DNA of 8,484 nt from JBEKYD01 sp049509915 (GCA_049509915.1 JBEKZL010000301.1:1-8484), one strand, 5' to 3'. Positions 1-6,822 are shown, numbered from the stretch's first letter. A program made the numbers and translations. Notes: a model not told the origin generated them from the letters alone.

Positions 1-926
1 AGACCTTGGGTGAGGGGCTCCCACTCGTTACCACCCGTCCGGGAGCGGTAGACGCGCAGCTTCCCCTCGGGCGGAAAATGTTCCGAGTCGCTCTTGATGG
101 GCACCACGTAGACGGTGTCGGGTTCGTGAGCGTGGACGTCGATGGGGAAGCCGAAATCGGTGGGGAGGTTGCCGCTGACCTCGTGCCACTCGGCGCCGGC
201 GTCGTCGCTGCGCATCACATCCCAGTGCTTCTGCATGAACAGCACGTCCGGCCGCGCGGGGTGCATGGCGACGCGGTGGATGCAGTGGCCGACTTCGGCG
301 GCAGGTTGGGGGAGGAATGGCGAGTGAAGTCCGCGGTTGGCGGGCCTCCACGTTTGTCCAGCGTCGTCGCTGCGGAATACGCCCGCGGCCGAGATGGCGA
401 TGAAGATACGGCCAGGGTTGACCGGGTCCAAAAGGATGGTATGGAGGCCCATTCCGCCGGCGCCGGGCTGCCAGTGCGGCCCCGAGCCGTGCCCGCGCAA
501 TCCGGCGAGTTCCTGCCAACTCTGGCCTCCGTCGGTGGAACGGAACAGGGCGGCGTCTTCCACTCCGGCGTAGACTGTATCGGGATCGTCGAGCGACGGC
601 TCCAGGTGCCAGACCCGCTTGAACTCCCAGGGGTGCGGCGTACCGTCGTACCACTGGTGCGTACCGGGAACACCGTCATAGACAAACTTGTTGCCCACAG
701 CCTCCCACGTCCGGCCGCCGTCGCTGGAGCGCTGGATCAATTGCCCGGACCAGGCGCTCGATTGCGAGGCATACAGCCGGTTGGGGTCGGCGGGTGAGCC
801 TTTAACATGGTAGATCTCCCACCCGGCAAAGTGCGGACCATCGATTTCCCATCGTTCACGCTTTCCGTCCGACGTGAGCACGAACGCGCCTTTCCGCGTG
901 CCCACCAATACCCGTACTCCACTCAT
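1..926 (-). CDS. Asp-box (BNR) repeat sialidase-fold protein, 3' end cut off by window edge
   Basis: About 308 codons are visible, read from ATG at 926, and the C-terminus lies outside the window. The protein starts MSGVRVLVGTRKGAF, a usual opening for the cytoplasmic 'WD40/YVTN/BNR-like' or 'exo-alpha-sialidase' proteins. No signal peptide is visible. Four Asp-box motifs (S/T-x-D-x-G-x-x-W) are regularly spaced: SSDGGRTW at 67-74, STDGGQSW at 130-137, SDDAGQTW at 186-193 and SDDAGAEW at 240-247. Each would sit on a turn of a beta-propeller blade. Start choice: GAGGAG lies six bases before the ATG, a good ribosome binding site. The Asp-box fold occurs in sialidases but also in many non-enzymatic propellers. 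I do not see the arginine triad or Tyr/Glu nucleophile pair that would prove sialidase activity, so the substrate is unknown. Reading of the fold is confident; function is not. Confidence 0.88.
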   Translation of the reverse strand, partial: MSGVRVLVGTRKGAFVLTSDGKRERWEIDGPHFAGWEIYHVKGSPADPNRLYASQSSAWSGQLIQRSSDGGRTWEAVGNKFVYDGVPGTHQWYDGTPHPWEFKRVWHLEPSLDDPDTVYAGVEDAALFRSTDGGQSWQELAGLRGHGSGPHWQPGAGGMGLHTILLDPVNPGRIFIAISAAGVFRSDDAGQTWRPANRGLHSPFLPQPAAEVGHCIHRVAMHPARPDVLFMQKHWDVMRSDDAGAEWHEVSGNLPTDFGFPIDVHAHEPDTVYVVPIKSDSEHFPPEGKLRVYRSRTGGNEWEPLTQG

Positions 927-1012
927 CCCCAACTCCTCTCCTTGGTTCCCGCGATGAACACGGCTGCCTTCGGTCGCGGAGCTCAAGGACCGCTCGCTCT
1001 CGGCCTGTCAAA

Positions 1013-1024
1013 GAAGAGCTCTTC
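1013..1024. promoter_or_regulatory. 12-bp perfect palindrome in the leader of the Asp-box gene
   Basis: GAAGAGCTCTTC is its own reverse complement. It lies 87 bases upstream of the Asp-box gene start, between that start and the structured element at 1040-1122. It could be a dimeric repressor site or chance; no second copy is seen in the window. Confidence 0.3.
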
Positions 1025-1039
1025 CAATCACCGGCGACC

Positions 1040-1122
1040 GGTCCCCGACGGTCGCGACTCCGACTCGCGGCGGTGGAAGCCGGAATCGTGCGGAATCCAC
1101 GATCACCACCGCCGTCGGGACC
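1040..1122 (-). repeat. Multi-stem palindromic element / structured 5' leader
   Basis: Nested inverted repeats account for most of this stretch. The outer stem pairs GGTCCCCGAC (1040-1049, one bulged base) with GTCGGGACC (1114-1122). The middle stem pairs GGCGGTGG (1069-1076) with CCACCGCC (1106-1113), with ATCGTG (1085-1090) and CACGAT (1098-1103) paired inside it. A side hairpin CGCGA/TCGCG (1053-1057 and 1065-1069) would compete slightly with the middle stem at 1069. Read on the minus strand, the element begins at about the predicted +1 of the Asp-box gene's transcript. It shares the core CGGTCGCG with the palindrome at 8245-8285, so it may equally be a dispersed palindromic repeat. Whether it works as RNA or DNA cannot be told from sequence alone. 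Confidence 0.5.
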
Positions 1123-1128
1123 TTGGGT

Positions 1129-1157
1129 AGGATAACGAGACTGCTTGCAAAAGGCAA
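1129..1157 (-). promoter_or_regulatory. Candidate sigma-70 promoter for the Asp-box gene
   Basis: On the minus strand, TTGCCT (1157-1152) and TATCCT (1134-1129) are separated by 17 bases, with 4/6 matches to the consensus in each box. Predicted transcription start is near 1122, giving a leader of about 195 bases. The -35 box overlaps a small CTTGC/GCAAG inverted repeat. This is a moderate match in a GC-rich genome; no experimental support is available. Confidence 0.35.
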
Positions 1158-1175
1158 GTAAATCTTGGAGGGTAG

Positions 1176-1425
1176 TCAGCCGCCGATCGCTTGGGCGGAG
1201 GCCGCCGGCGATGAGCCTCGAGCGATGGAATCCCGCAGCACGCTCCGCACGGAATCCATCACCGATTGAACTTCGCCGCCGCGGGTGATCGGGCCGTGGT
1301 GTTGCGCCCGTATCCACAACCAACGTCGACTCCTCGCCAACGATGAACCCGGAATTCACGCACCACGGCAGCGAGTATCCCAGGCCCGTAACGGCATAGC
1401 AACGGCTGGACAGACGCAAGTGCAA
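1176..1425 (-). pseudogene. Metallo-beta-lactamase-fold hydrolase remnant with internal deletion and frameshift
   Basis: Two pieces of one family are visible in different frames. From a possible TTG start at 1425, frame one reads MHLRLSSRCYAVTGLGY, then PWCVNSGFIVGEES and TLVVDTGA. This is the characteristic N-terminal beta-strand block of MBL-fold hydrolases, ending in the VVDTG strand. At about 1300-1304 the similarity jumps to another frame: HHGPITRGGEVQSVMDSV, continuing RSVLRDSIARG to a TGA at 1176-1178. That matches the usual C-terminal block (P-G-H-G-P, then a helix after a G-E-[IV] segment). The whole middle, including the HxHxDH metal-binding motif, is absent; from the usual family length I infer roughly 200 missing residues. 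No ribosome binding site precedes the TTG. The gene cannot make an active metallo-hydrolase. Family recognition is from memory of motif patterns, not a search. Confidence 0.7.
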
Positions 1426-1474
1426 CAGTATCGTCCGGAGTGGGCGGGACAGATTCGGCGGTATTGCGAGGGAG

Positions 1475-1506
1475 AAAAGGGGCGGACGACACAACGGGTC
1501 CGCCCC
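1475..1506 (-). terminator. Rho-independent terminator of the S53 peptidase gene
   Basis: On the minus strand, GGGGCGGAC (1506-1498) pairs perfectly with GTCCGCCCC (1487-1479) around a 10-base loop and is followed at once by TTTT (1478-1475). It starts 12 bases after the peptidase stop codon. The stem is strong and GC-rich, with a short T tract. It insulates the peptidase transcript from the metallo-hydrolase remnant and the Asp-box gene downstream. Confidence 0.85.
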
Positions 1507-1517
1507 ACCACGCGGGT

Positions 1518-4034
1518 TTAGGTTGTGCCGACTCCTTTAGCCAAGTCGGGGCTGGTGCCGACTCCCGGCACCTGGTGTTGCGCAGTCCAGGTGGTGCCGT
1601 TGAAGCTGGAATACCAGATCGACTGATCGCCGGACTCGCCTTTCCATGCTGCGTACAAGGCGCTGCCGAACAAGGCCAGGCCAGGCCCCACGCTGCTGGC
1701 GACACCGGCGATCTGTTTTTGCGCGGCCCAAGCGGTGCCGTTGAAGCTGGAATACCAGAGACGCTGGTCCATCAACTCGCCCTTCCAGACCGCGTAGAGG
1801 GCGCCGCCGAGGGTAGCCAGAGACGGTCCTTCGCTGGTACCCACGCCGGCCACTTGCTTTTGGGCCGCCCAACTGGTGCCGTTGAAGCTGGAGTACCAGA
1901 TGCCGGGATCGCCGTAGACGCCCTTCCAGGAGGCATAAAGGACGCCGTTGTAGACTGCCAGCGCCGGCCCGACGCTGGTAGCGGTGCCGGGGATCTGCGC
2001 CTGCGCCGTCCAGCTTGTGCCGTTGAATTTGTTCCAGAACAGGCGCTGATCACCTTCTTCACCTTTCCAGGCCATATATAGGTTGCTTCCCAATACAGCC
2101 AGCCGGGGACCGGTGCTGGTGCCGACGCCCGAAACCAGCTTTTGCGCCGCCCAGGTGGTGCCGTTAAAGGTGGTGTAGTAAATGCCCTGGTCTTGTCCTT
2201 CGCCCTTCCAGGCCATATAAAGCGTGCTCCCCAGGACCGCCAGAGCCACGCCGGAGCTAGTTCCCACGCCGGGGACCTGCTGCTGGGCGGCCCAGGTGGT
2301 GCCGTTAAAGGTGCTGTACCAGATGCGCTCGTCGCGTTCCTCGCCCTTCCAGGCCATGAAGAGTTTGCCGTTGTATTCGGCGAGCGCGACCGGGAGCCCG
2401 ACGCCTTCAAGCGCATACATCAGCGCCGTTCCGTCCACGCTGCCGAACCCGGTGCAGGCGTCCCAACCCGGACCCGACTTGTATCCGGGCGCTCCGCTGG
2501 TGGCGTTGCTTTGGCCATCGTTGACATCGCGGTATACGTTGGTGCCGGCGAAAGCGTAGAGGTTGTAGTTCAGATAGCCGACCGGCTCACCAAGGTTGGC
2601 GTTGAGCAGCGCCACCAGGCCGGCGTACAGAGGACCGACCGCGCTGGTTCCTCCCCAGGGACCGTTGGGGGAGCCGTACAGGACGAGTTCGTAACCGCTG
2701 TCCGGATCCGCATTCCCGGCAACATCCGGAATGCCGCGGCCGACGTGCGCCCCAGGGTTCACGGAAGCGGGGACACCGGCCCAATTCTGCCAATAAGGCA
2801 GCGGAAAGACGACGCTGATGCCGCCACCGGTGGCGCCGTTATCGTTCCAGGTGTCTTGGGTGAATGTAGTTCCGGATACGTTCGAGATGGTGGTCCCGCC
2901 GCAGGAGGTAACCCAGGGGTCGGATCCTGGATAGTTCACGTGAGCTTGGCCATCGCTAATCTGGCAGCTCGATCCGTCGTCGCCGCTGGCGGCAAAGACG
3001 GTAACGCCCAACACGGAGGCCTCCTGGAAGGTTGCGCTCACTGCTTCGATGGCCGCCTGAGTCCAAACGCTGCCCCCGGCAACGGAGATCTCGTCTTCCG
3101 CCCAACCCCAACTGATGGAAATCACCGAGGGATGGTTCGCCGTATCGTGGATGGCGGTCGTGACAGCGTCCACCCAGCCTTGTTCGGTCCACGGCGCGAA
3201 GTACACCGCGATCTTAGCGCCTTGGGCGACCGCGCCCGCCACGCTGATATCCAGGGCGACCTCAGTGTCGTCCCCGTGCGGACTGGAGGCAGTGCCCGGA
3301 GAATTCGTCGCCCCGTCGACGCCAACGGCGACGACCGTGGGGGCAGTAAGGCCCAGGCCCTTAAAATATGCCGTGACGTCGCTCGGGATAAAACCGCACG
3401 TGCCGATGTTCGAGTCGCCGAATTCCAGCAGGCCGATTGTTTGTCCGGCCGCTGTGGGTGGAGTCGCCGGAAAATCATAGAGCTTGGCGACTTGAGGCGG
3501 CGTCAGCGGCGTGGTGGCTTGTGCGGGTCCACGGACATTGAACGCCCTCGCCATCCTCCGGTTGTCAAGACCAAACACACCTTCGACGATATCCGTGAGT
3601 TCGGACGGCATTTGGACTGTTCCTTCACGGCCGCGGTAGTTGCCGTCGGGCGACTCGTAATTGCCCAGGGCGACCGCGAAGACGCGATTCATCTGCGCCA
3701 CTGTGCCAGAGACGACGACCGTGCGGCGGGGAACGCTACTTTCGACGATTCGGAGACCGTTGTTGCGAGCGAATTGCGCAATCTGCTCGAGGTCGGCTGG
3801 ATCGGCGCCGTAGCGGGCGGCAAACTCCTGGCGGGAGAGAGCCGGGCCGCGCCGCAGGGCGGAAGGGCCGGTCTGTTGCGGGTTGGGCAGCGGCGGCGCA
3901 TCGGCACGCCGTCGCACTCGAATACTTACAGACAATATCTCTTGAGGATCTGCCGGTCCAACCCGGCGAGCGCCGCGCACCGGGCGCCTTCCCGTTTTAC
4001 TCAGTTCTTTGTAATTCGTCGGCTTTTCAGCCAT
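1518..4034 (-). CDS. Kumamolisin-like S53 (sedolisin) peptidase with C-terminal six-repeat propeller
   Basis: This 838-residue protein is a serine-carboxyl endopeptidase of the acid-active sedolisin family. Residues about 30-165 are the pro-kumamolisin activation domain, with RNNGLRIVESS and a VFGLDNR segment near its end. Residues about 172-545 are the catalytic domain. Visible active-site residues are E258 and D262 (the ExxxD pair), D352 in SGDDG (oxyanion Asp) and S464 in GGTSA. The calcium site is intact: D503-V504, then G521, G523 and D525 in SGPGWD. Residues 551-832 are six tandem 47-residue repeats containing LY-x-AWKG, WYSSFNGT and GVGTS motifs, probably a beta-propeller. As far as I recall, kumamolisin itself ends at the catalytic domain. 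No N-terminal signal peptide is visible, which also fits the kumamolisin precursor as I recall it. Start: ATG at 4034 with GGAG eight bases upstream. It is followed by a terminator at 1475-1506. The propeller probably binds a polymer or glycan, which is inference. Confidence 0.95.
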   Translation of the reverse strand: MAEKPTNYKELSKTGRRPVRGARRVGPADPQEILSVSIRVRRRADAPPLPNPQQTGPSALRRGPALSRQEFAARYGADPADLEQIAQFARNNGLRIVESSVPRRTVVVSGTVAQMNRVFAVALGNYESPDGNYRGREGTVQMPSELTDIVEGVFGLDNRRMARAFNVRGPAQATTPLTPPQVAKLYDFPATPPTAAGQTIGLLEFGDSNIGTCGFIPSDVTAYFKGLGLTAPTVVAVGVDGATNSPGTASSPHGDDTEVALDISVAGAVAQGAKIAVYFAPWTEQGWVDAVTTAIHDTANHPSVISISWGWAEDEISVAGGSVWTQAAIEAVSATFQEASVLGVTVFAASGDDGSSCQISDGQAHVNYPGSDPWVTSCGGTTISNVSGTTFTQDTWNDNGATGGGISVVFPLPYWQNWAGVPASVNPGAHVGRGIPDVAGNADPDSGYELVLYGSPNGPWGGTSAVGPLYAGLVALLNANLGEPVGYLNYNLYAFAGTNVYRDVNDGQSNATSGAPGYKSGPGWDACTGFGSVDGTALMYALEGVGLPVALAEYNGKLFMAWKGEERDERIWYSTFNGTTWAAQQQVPGVGTSSGVALAVLGSTLYMAWKGEGQDQGIYYTTFNGTTWAAQKLVSGVGTSTGPRLAVLGSNLYMAWKGEEGDQRLFWNKFNGTSWTAQAQIPGTATSVGPALAVYNGVLYASWKGVYGDPGIWYSSFNGTSWAAQKQVAGVGTSEGPSLATLGGALYAVWKGELMDQRLWYSSFNGTAWAAQKQIAGVASSVGPGLALFGSALYAAWKGESGDQSIWYSSFNGTTWTAQHQVPGVGTSPDLAKGVGTT
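1539..2384 (-). repeat. Six tandem 141-bp coding repeats (propeller blades of the S53 peptidase)
   Basis: Six in-frame units of exactly 47 codons encode residues 551-597, 598-644, 645-691, 692-738, 739-785 and 786-832. Each carries AWKG or SWKG or VWKG, then a D-x-x-[IL] segment, an FNGT.W motif and a G..[TS]S turn. The DNA is similar enough that short blocks such as GTTGAAGCTGG recur every 141 bp. The last unit decays after GVGTS. The even length and conservation suggest recent amplification, or strong selection on a closed propeller. Confidence 0.9.
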
Positions 4035-4146
4035 ATTCTAATCTCCGTTCAGACGTGGATTGGAAGCAAGCAGTTCAGGCACACAGACGAGTCGGCGGAG
4101 TCTGTCGTATTTCAGGCAGCCGCTGTCCCGCGCATTCGATAGGGCT

Positions 4147-4192
4147 GGGGCACCCCGCCCCGTTTGACGATTGCTGTACCCCTCGCAATCGT
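4147..4192 (-). promoter_or_regulatory. Inverted repeats at the predicted transcript start of the S53 gene
   Basis: On the minus strand, ACGATTGC (4192-4185) pairs perfectly with GCAATCGT (4174-4167) around a 10-base loop. A second, shorter hairpin GGGGC/GCCCC (4161-4157 with 4151-4147) follows. The first arm starts at the predicted +1. It may be an operator overlapping the start site or a hairpin at the 5' end of the mRNA. No T tract follows, so it is unlikely to be a terminator. Confidence 0.4.
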
Positions 4193-4198
4193 TACTGG

Positions 4199-4227
4199 AG
4201 TATGAAACAACTTCAATGAGGCGTCAA
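4199..4227 (-). promoter_or_regulatory. Candidate sigma-70 promoter of the S53 peptidase gene
   Basis: On the minus strand, TTGACG (4227-4222, 5/6 to consensus) and CATACT (4204-4199, 4/6) are separated by exactly 17 bases. The surrounding 4190-4330 region is clearly more AT-rich than the rest of the window. Predicted +1 is near 4192, giving a leader of about 158 bases before the ATG at 4034. Confidence 0.55.
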
Positions 4228-4260
4228 GGGAAATGTCGCGAATTAGTACCGGGTTTTCCG

Positions 4261-4523
4261 AGATAACTTAGTAAGAACCCTTGTGAAATCGCACGTGCAT
4301 TTAACTCGATGAGTTAGCTAAGTTCCTACCTAACTCTGCTCGCAGGGAATCCGGTTGCGGCGGCGCGGGTCCGTCGAGGTTGGCAATTCTCCCGCCCGAC
4401 TTCATGCAATTTAGCTGAACTGGGGGTGGATACCCGACTCCTGGGAGCTATCTTCTCCTTAAAGACGGAGGGGGTAGTAGCACAGCGAAGTACTCGCTTT
4501 CGCAATTACCGCGCGTATCGGGC
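4261..4523. other. Gene-free intergenic stretch between the S53 promoter and a repeat element
   Basis: With 4524-4806 this forms a gap of about 550 bases without a convincing gene. The left end is AT-rich and contains a perfect inverted repeat, TAACTC-GAT-GAGTTA (4302-4316), 75 bases upstream of the peptidase -35 box; it could be a regulator site. I see no tRNA, no conserved protein segment and no clear terminator in the rest. Open frames here lack family-like sequence or a ribosome binding site. Confidence 0.5.
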
Positions 4524-4646
4524 AGCCGCTCCGTTGAATGAGACGCTCTCCAGGCTTTTTGATAACCGGCGGGCAGGCGGAACCGCCAGTCCCAAGGAGA
4601 TGCCACGTGCGTCTTCATCCTCGCGCGTCTCCGTCAGGGAGCAGTT
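4524..4646 (+). repeat. Short, internally deleted copy of the terminal-inverted-repeat element
   Basis: This 123-bp stretch matches the element at 8082-8298. It begins AGCCGCTCC (8/9 to the other copy's end) and then shares CCGTTGAA and GACGCTCTCCAGG. Further on it shares CGGGCAGGCGGAACCGCC, then CCCAAGGAGATGCC and CGTGCGTCTTCATCC. It ends GGAGCAGTT (8/9 to GGAGCGGTT). It lacks about 20 bases after CTCCAGG, and also the left arm and loop of the GC-rich palindrome near the right end. Its central hairpin is decayed (CCGCCAGTCC instead of CCGCCTGCC). It looks like the older, degenerate copy. No target-site duplication is evident. Confidence 0.75.
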
Positions 4647-4806
4647 TCCGAAGCGTGTACCGGACCGTAGCTTGAGCGGGCGCGGACAAACCTTCGGCTT
4701 GCGACTCCCTGGAGACTCCGGCCCGCTCCGCCATCGCCCCTGGGGTCCGCTTCACCCGGCCTCCGCTTCGACGGCGGTTCCCCGGGGAGCCCTTGCTTCC
4801 AAACGC
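4647..4806. other. Gene-free stretch downstream of the PilZ gene
   Basis: This GC-rich region follows the PilZ stop codon (which lies at 4807-4809 on the minus strand). It holds a local palindrome TTCCCCGGGGA but no hairpin followed by a T tract, so no terminator can be assigned to the PilZ gene. The open frames crossing it are compositionally arginine/serine/proline-rich, as expected from non-coding GC-rich DNA. Confidence 0.4.
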
Positions 4807-5256
4807 CTATGCGCTAACGCGATAGGGCTGATCCTCGCTTGGTAACAGGCGAAAGCGGTGCGAGTTCACGCGCACCCCGACGCGGTTACCTTCCGCGCGA
4901 ATCACGAACCCGGTCACTTGCAGCTCCATTGCCACGCCCTCCCCGTAGGAAGCCGGCCACTCGATCGAAAGCTCGATGTGCGCACCAACGGGAAGAGTTC
5001 TCCGGCAGCGGAAGCCAAGGCCCCCAGTGCTCAGATCGCAGGTCATCCCTGTTCCAGTAATCGCCACCGAGCTCCGCTGCGAGACCCGATACTGCACCGG
5101 GAGGTGAATTTCGTACCTCCGGCGCGACCGCCGGTCATTCTTGGTTTGATCCAAACTCTTGCTCCTCTGCCTCCAGACTGAACTGTTAGCGTAACGACGG
5201 CGGCAAACCGGAGGCCTTTTCGTGATTGGCTCGATTGGTTGCAATTCTGAATCCAT
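4807..5256 (-). CDS. PilZ-domain protein, probable cyclic-di-GMP receptor
   Basis: A 149-residue protein, read from ATG at 5256. Residues 1-40 are an uncharacterised, basic, probably disordered leader. Residues about 42-138 form one PilZ domain. The arginine-rich binding loop is DRRSRRR (41-47), giving RxxxR twice, and the second signature DLSTGG (74-79) matches [D/N]xSxxG. Both c-di-GMP contact motifs are thus intact, so binding of the dinucleotide is expected from family knowledge. Strands such as ELQVTGFVIR and RVGVRV complete the barrel. There is no attached enzyme or output domain, so it would act on a partner protein, perhaps in motility, polysaccharide or adhesion control. An in-frame TTG at 5274 would add six residues; neither start has a clear ribosome site, so the ATG was preferred. 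The gene is divergent from cysS with about 165 bases between them. Confidence 0.88.
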   Translation of the reverse strand: MDSELQPIEPITKRPPVCRRRYANSSVWRQRSKSLDQTKNDRRSRRRYEIHLPVQYRVSQRSSVAITGTGMTCDLSTGGLGFRCRRTLPVGAHIELSIEWPASYGEGVAMELQVTGFVIRAEGNRVGVRVNSHRFRLLPSEDQPYRVSA

Positions 5257-5421
5257 TTCGGTGTCTCGCTGCAACTAAAGTGTTTGCAGCGGCGAAAAGT
5301 TTCCGAATTTTTTACGCACCGAGCAATTTCTACGGGTCCGTCTTCAAGGAACGGTACACAATTACACCATCCCGTGGTTCGGCGGCGTGGTTCTGCTACC
5401 ATGGGTTTTCCTAGCAAATCC

Positions 5422-6822
5422 ATGGCATTGCGTCTCCATAACACCCTTTCGCAGCAGGTCGAGGTCTTCACTCCGTCCGAGCGCAACACGGTCCGCATGT
5501 ATACCTGCGGTCCCACGGTTTACGACTACGCACATATTGGCAATTTCCGCACCTTCACTTTCGTCGATATCCTGCGCCGCTGCCTGCGCCTCAACGGCTT
5601 TGCCCTCGAACATGTGATGAATATTACAGATGTGGATGACAAAATCATCCGCAATGCGGTGGTGCAAGGGAAGACTCTCGCCAGCTACACCGCTGTCTAC
5701 ACCCAGGCTTTTCTGGACGACTGCGCGACTCTTCGCCTGGAGCTTCCAGAACGGTTGGTGCGTGCTACCGAGCACATCGAAGACATGCTGCTGGCAATTG
5801 GGAAGTTGGGAGAATCGCACCATACATACGCGTCGGAGGGTAGCGTCTATTTTCGCATCGCCACTTTCCCGGAATACGGAAAGCTCTCGCATAACGATTT
5901 CCACGGCAATATCGCCGGCGCTCGTGTGGATGTGGATACTTACGATAAAGCTGACGCCAGGGATTTTGCGCTCTGGAAGGCCGCCAAGGAGGGCGAGCCG
6001 TTCTGGGACGGCGCTCTCGGTCCTGGGCGCCCGGGCTGGCACATCGAGTGCTCCGTAATGGCCCTTAAGTACCTGGGTGAGACCCTGGACCTGCATGCCG
6101 GGGGCATCGATCTGGTGTTCCCCCATCACGAGAACGAGATCGCCCAGTCCGAATCGCTGACCGGGAAGCCGTTCGCCCGCTTCTGGGTGCATGCCGAGTT
6201 TTTGCTGGTGGAAGGCCAGAAAATGTCGAAGTCGCTGGGTAATTACTTTACCTTGCGTGACATTTTGGGGCGAGGCTATACTCCGGAGGCCGTCCGTTAC
6301 CTGCTGGCGTCGGTGCCGTACCGCAAATCGCTGAACTTCACTTTCGACGGGTTGAAATCCGCCGCCACCGCCATCGACCGGCTGCGCAATTTCAAGCTGC
6401 GGCTGGAAACCGACCGCCTCCCCGAAGGCGCCAGTGAGGTCTGGAGCGCGCGCACCGCCGCCGCGCAAGGGACATTTCGGAACGCGCTCGACGACGATTT
6501 GAACACAGCCGAGGCGCTGGCTGCCGTATTCGAGTACCTGCGCGACGCCAATACGGCTATGGACTCGGGCGAATTTCGCGCCGGCAACGCGCCCGCCGCG
6601 CTCCGGTTGCTGGCCGCTTTCGACGCGGTCTTCGACGTGTTGAAACCCTCCGCCGCTGCCGGCCACTGGAGCGATGCCGAAATCGAAGTTTTGATTGCCG
6701 AACGGGCCGCCGCCAAGAAAGCCAGGAATTTCGCCCGCGCCGACGAGATCCGCCGGCAACTCTCCGACCAGGGCATCTTGCTGGAGGACACCAAGAGCGG
6801 CGTACGCTGGAAACGAAAATGA
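5422..6822 (+). CDS. cysS: Cysteinyl-tRNA synthetase
   Basis: This is a 466-residue class I aminoacyl-tRNA synthetase that charges tRNA-Cys with cysteine in the cytoplasm. The HIGH-type signature is HIGN at 38-41 and the KMSKS loop is at 267-271. All four zinc ligands are present: C29 (YTCGPT), C210 (HIECS), H235 and E239 (PHHENE). All of these sit exactly one position later than in the E. coli enzyme (461 residues) as I remember it. That supports ATG 5422 (MALRLHNTL) over the in-frame ATG 5401 or the longer open frame back to 5284. Neither ATG has a strong ribosome binding site. The DALR-like helical domain follows (about 310-405), and the C-terminal anticodon-recognising region ends GVRWKRK. 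The stop codon overlaps the next start in ATGA, so the two genes are translationally coupled. Confidence 0.98.
   Translation: MALRLHNTLSQQVEVFTPSERNTVRMYTCGPTVYDYAHIGNFRTFTFVDILRRCLRLNGFALEHVMNITDVDDKIIRNAVVQGKTLASYTAVYTQAFLDDCATLRLELPERLVRATEHIEDMLLAIGKLGESHHTYASEGSVYFRIATFPEYGKLSHNDFHGNIAGARVDVDTYDKADARDFALWKAAKEGEPFWDGALGPGRPGWHIECSVMALKYLGETLDLHAGGIDLVFPHHENEIAQSESLTGKPFARFWVHAEFLLVEGQKMSKSLGNYFTLRDILGRGYTPEAVRYLLASVPYRKSLNFTFDGLKSAATAIDRLRNFKLRLETDRLPEGASEVWSARTAAAQGTFRNALDDDLNTAEALAAVFEYLRDANTAMDSGEFRAGNAPAALRLLAAFDAVFDVLKPSAAAGHWSDAEIEVLIAERAAAKKARNFARADEIRRQLSDQGILLEDTKSGVRWKRK

Noticed and set aside
28..685. Two minus-strand frames (28-654 and 215-685) inside the Asp-box gene
   Set aside because: They are out-of-frame readings; the correct frame carries four Asp-box motifs and a good start at 926.
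856..1494. Single 212-codon minus-strand gene spanning the whole region upstream of the Asp-box gene
   Set aside because: Only its first part (around 1425-1300) looks like protein of a known fold. The rest is arginine-rich translation of the palindromic element and overlaps the Asp-box gene in another frame.
1440..2081. Plus-strand frame with a repeated GAVEAGIPD-like peptide
   Set aside because: The periodicity is the mirror of the 141-bp repeats of the peptidase on the other strand; the frame itself is a shadow.
1539..2384. CRISPR-like regular spacing
   Set aside because: The period is 141 bp, in frame, and the repeats encode propeller blades; there are no short identical repeats with unique spacers.
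2142..4142. Plus-strand open frame of 666 codons opposite the S53 peptidase
   Set aside because: It is antisense to a gene with complete catalytic motifs. Its translation is low-complexity in places and shows no family pattern; it reflects GC-rich codon bias.
4426..4845. Plus-strand frame of 139 codons in the gene-free region
   Set aside because: Much of it is translation of the repeat element (4524-4646). It lacks a ribosome site and runs into the end of the PilZ gene.
5362..6759. Minus-strand open frame of 465 codons opposite cysS
   Set aside because: It is antisense to an unmistakable cysteinyl-tRNA synthetase and has no recognisable motifs.
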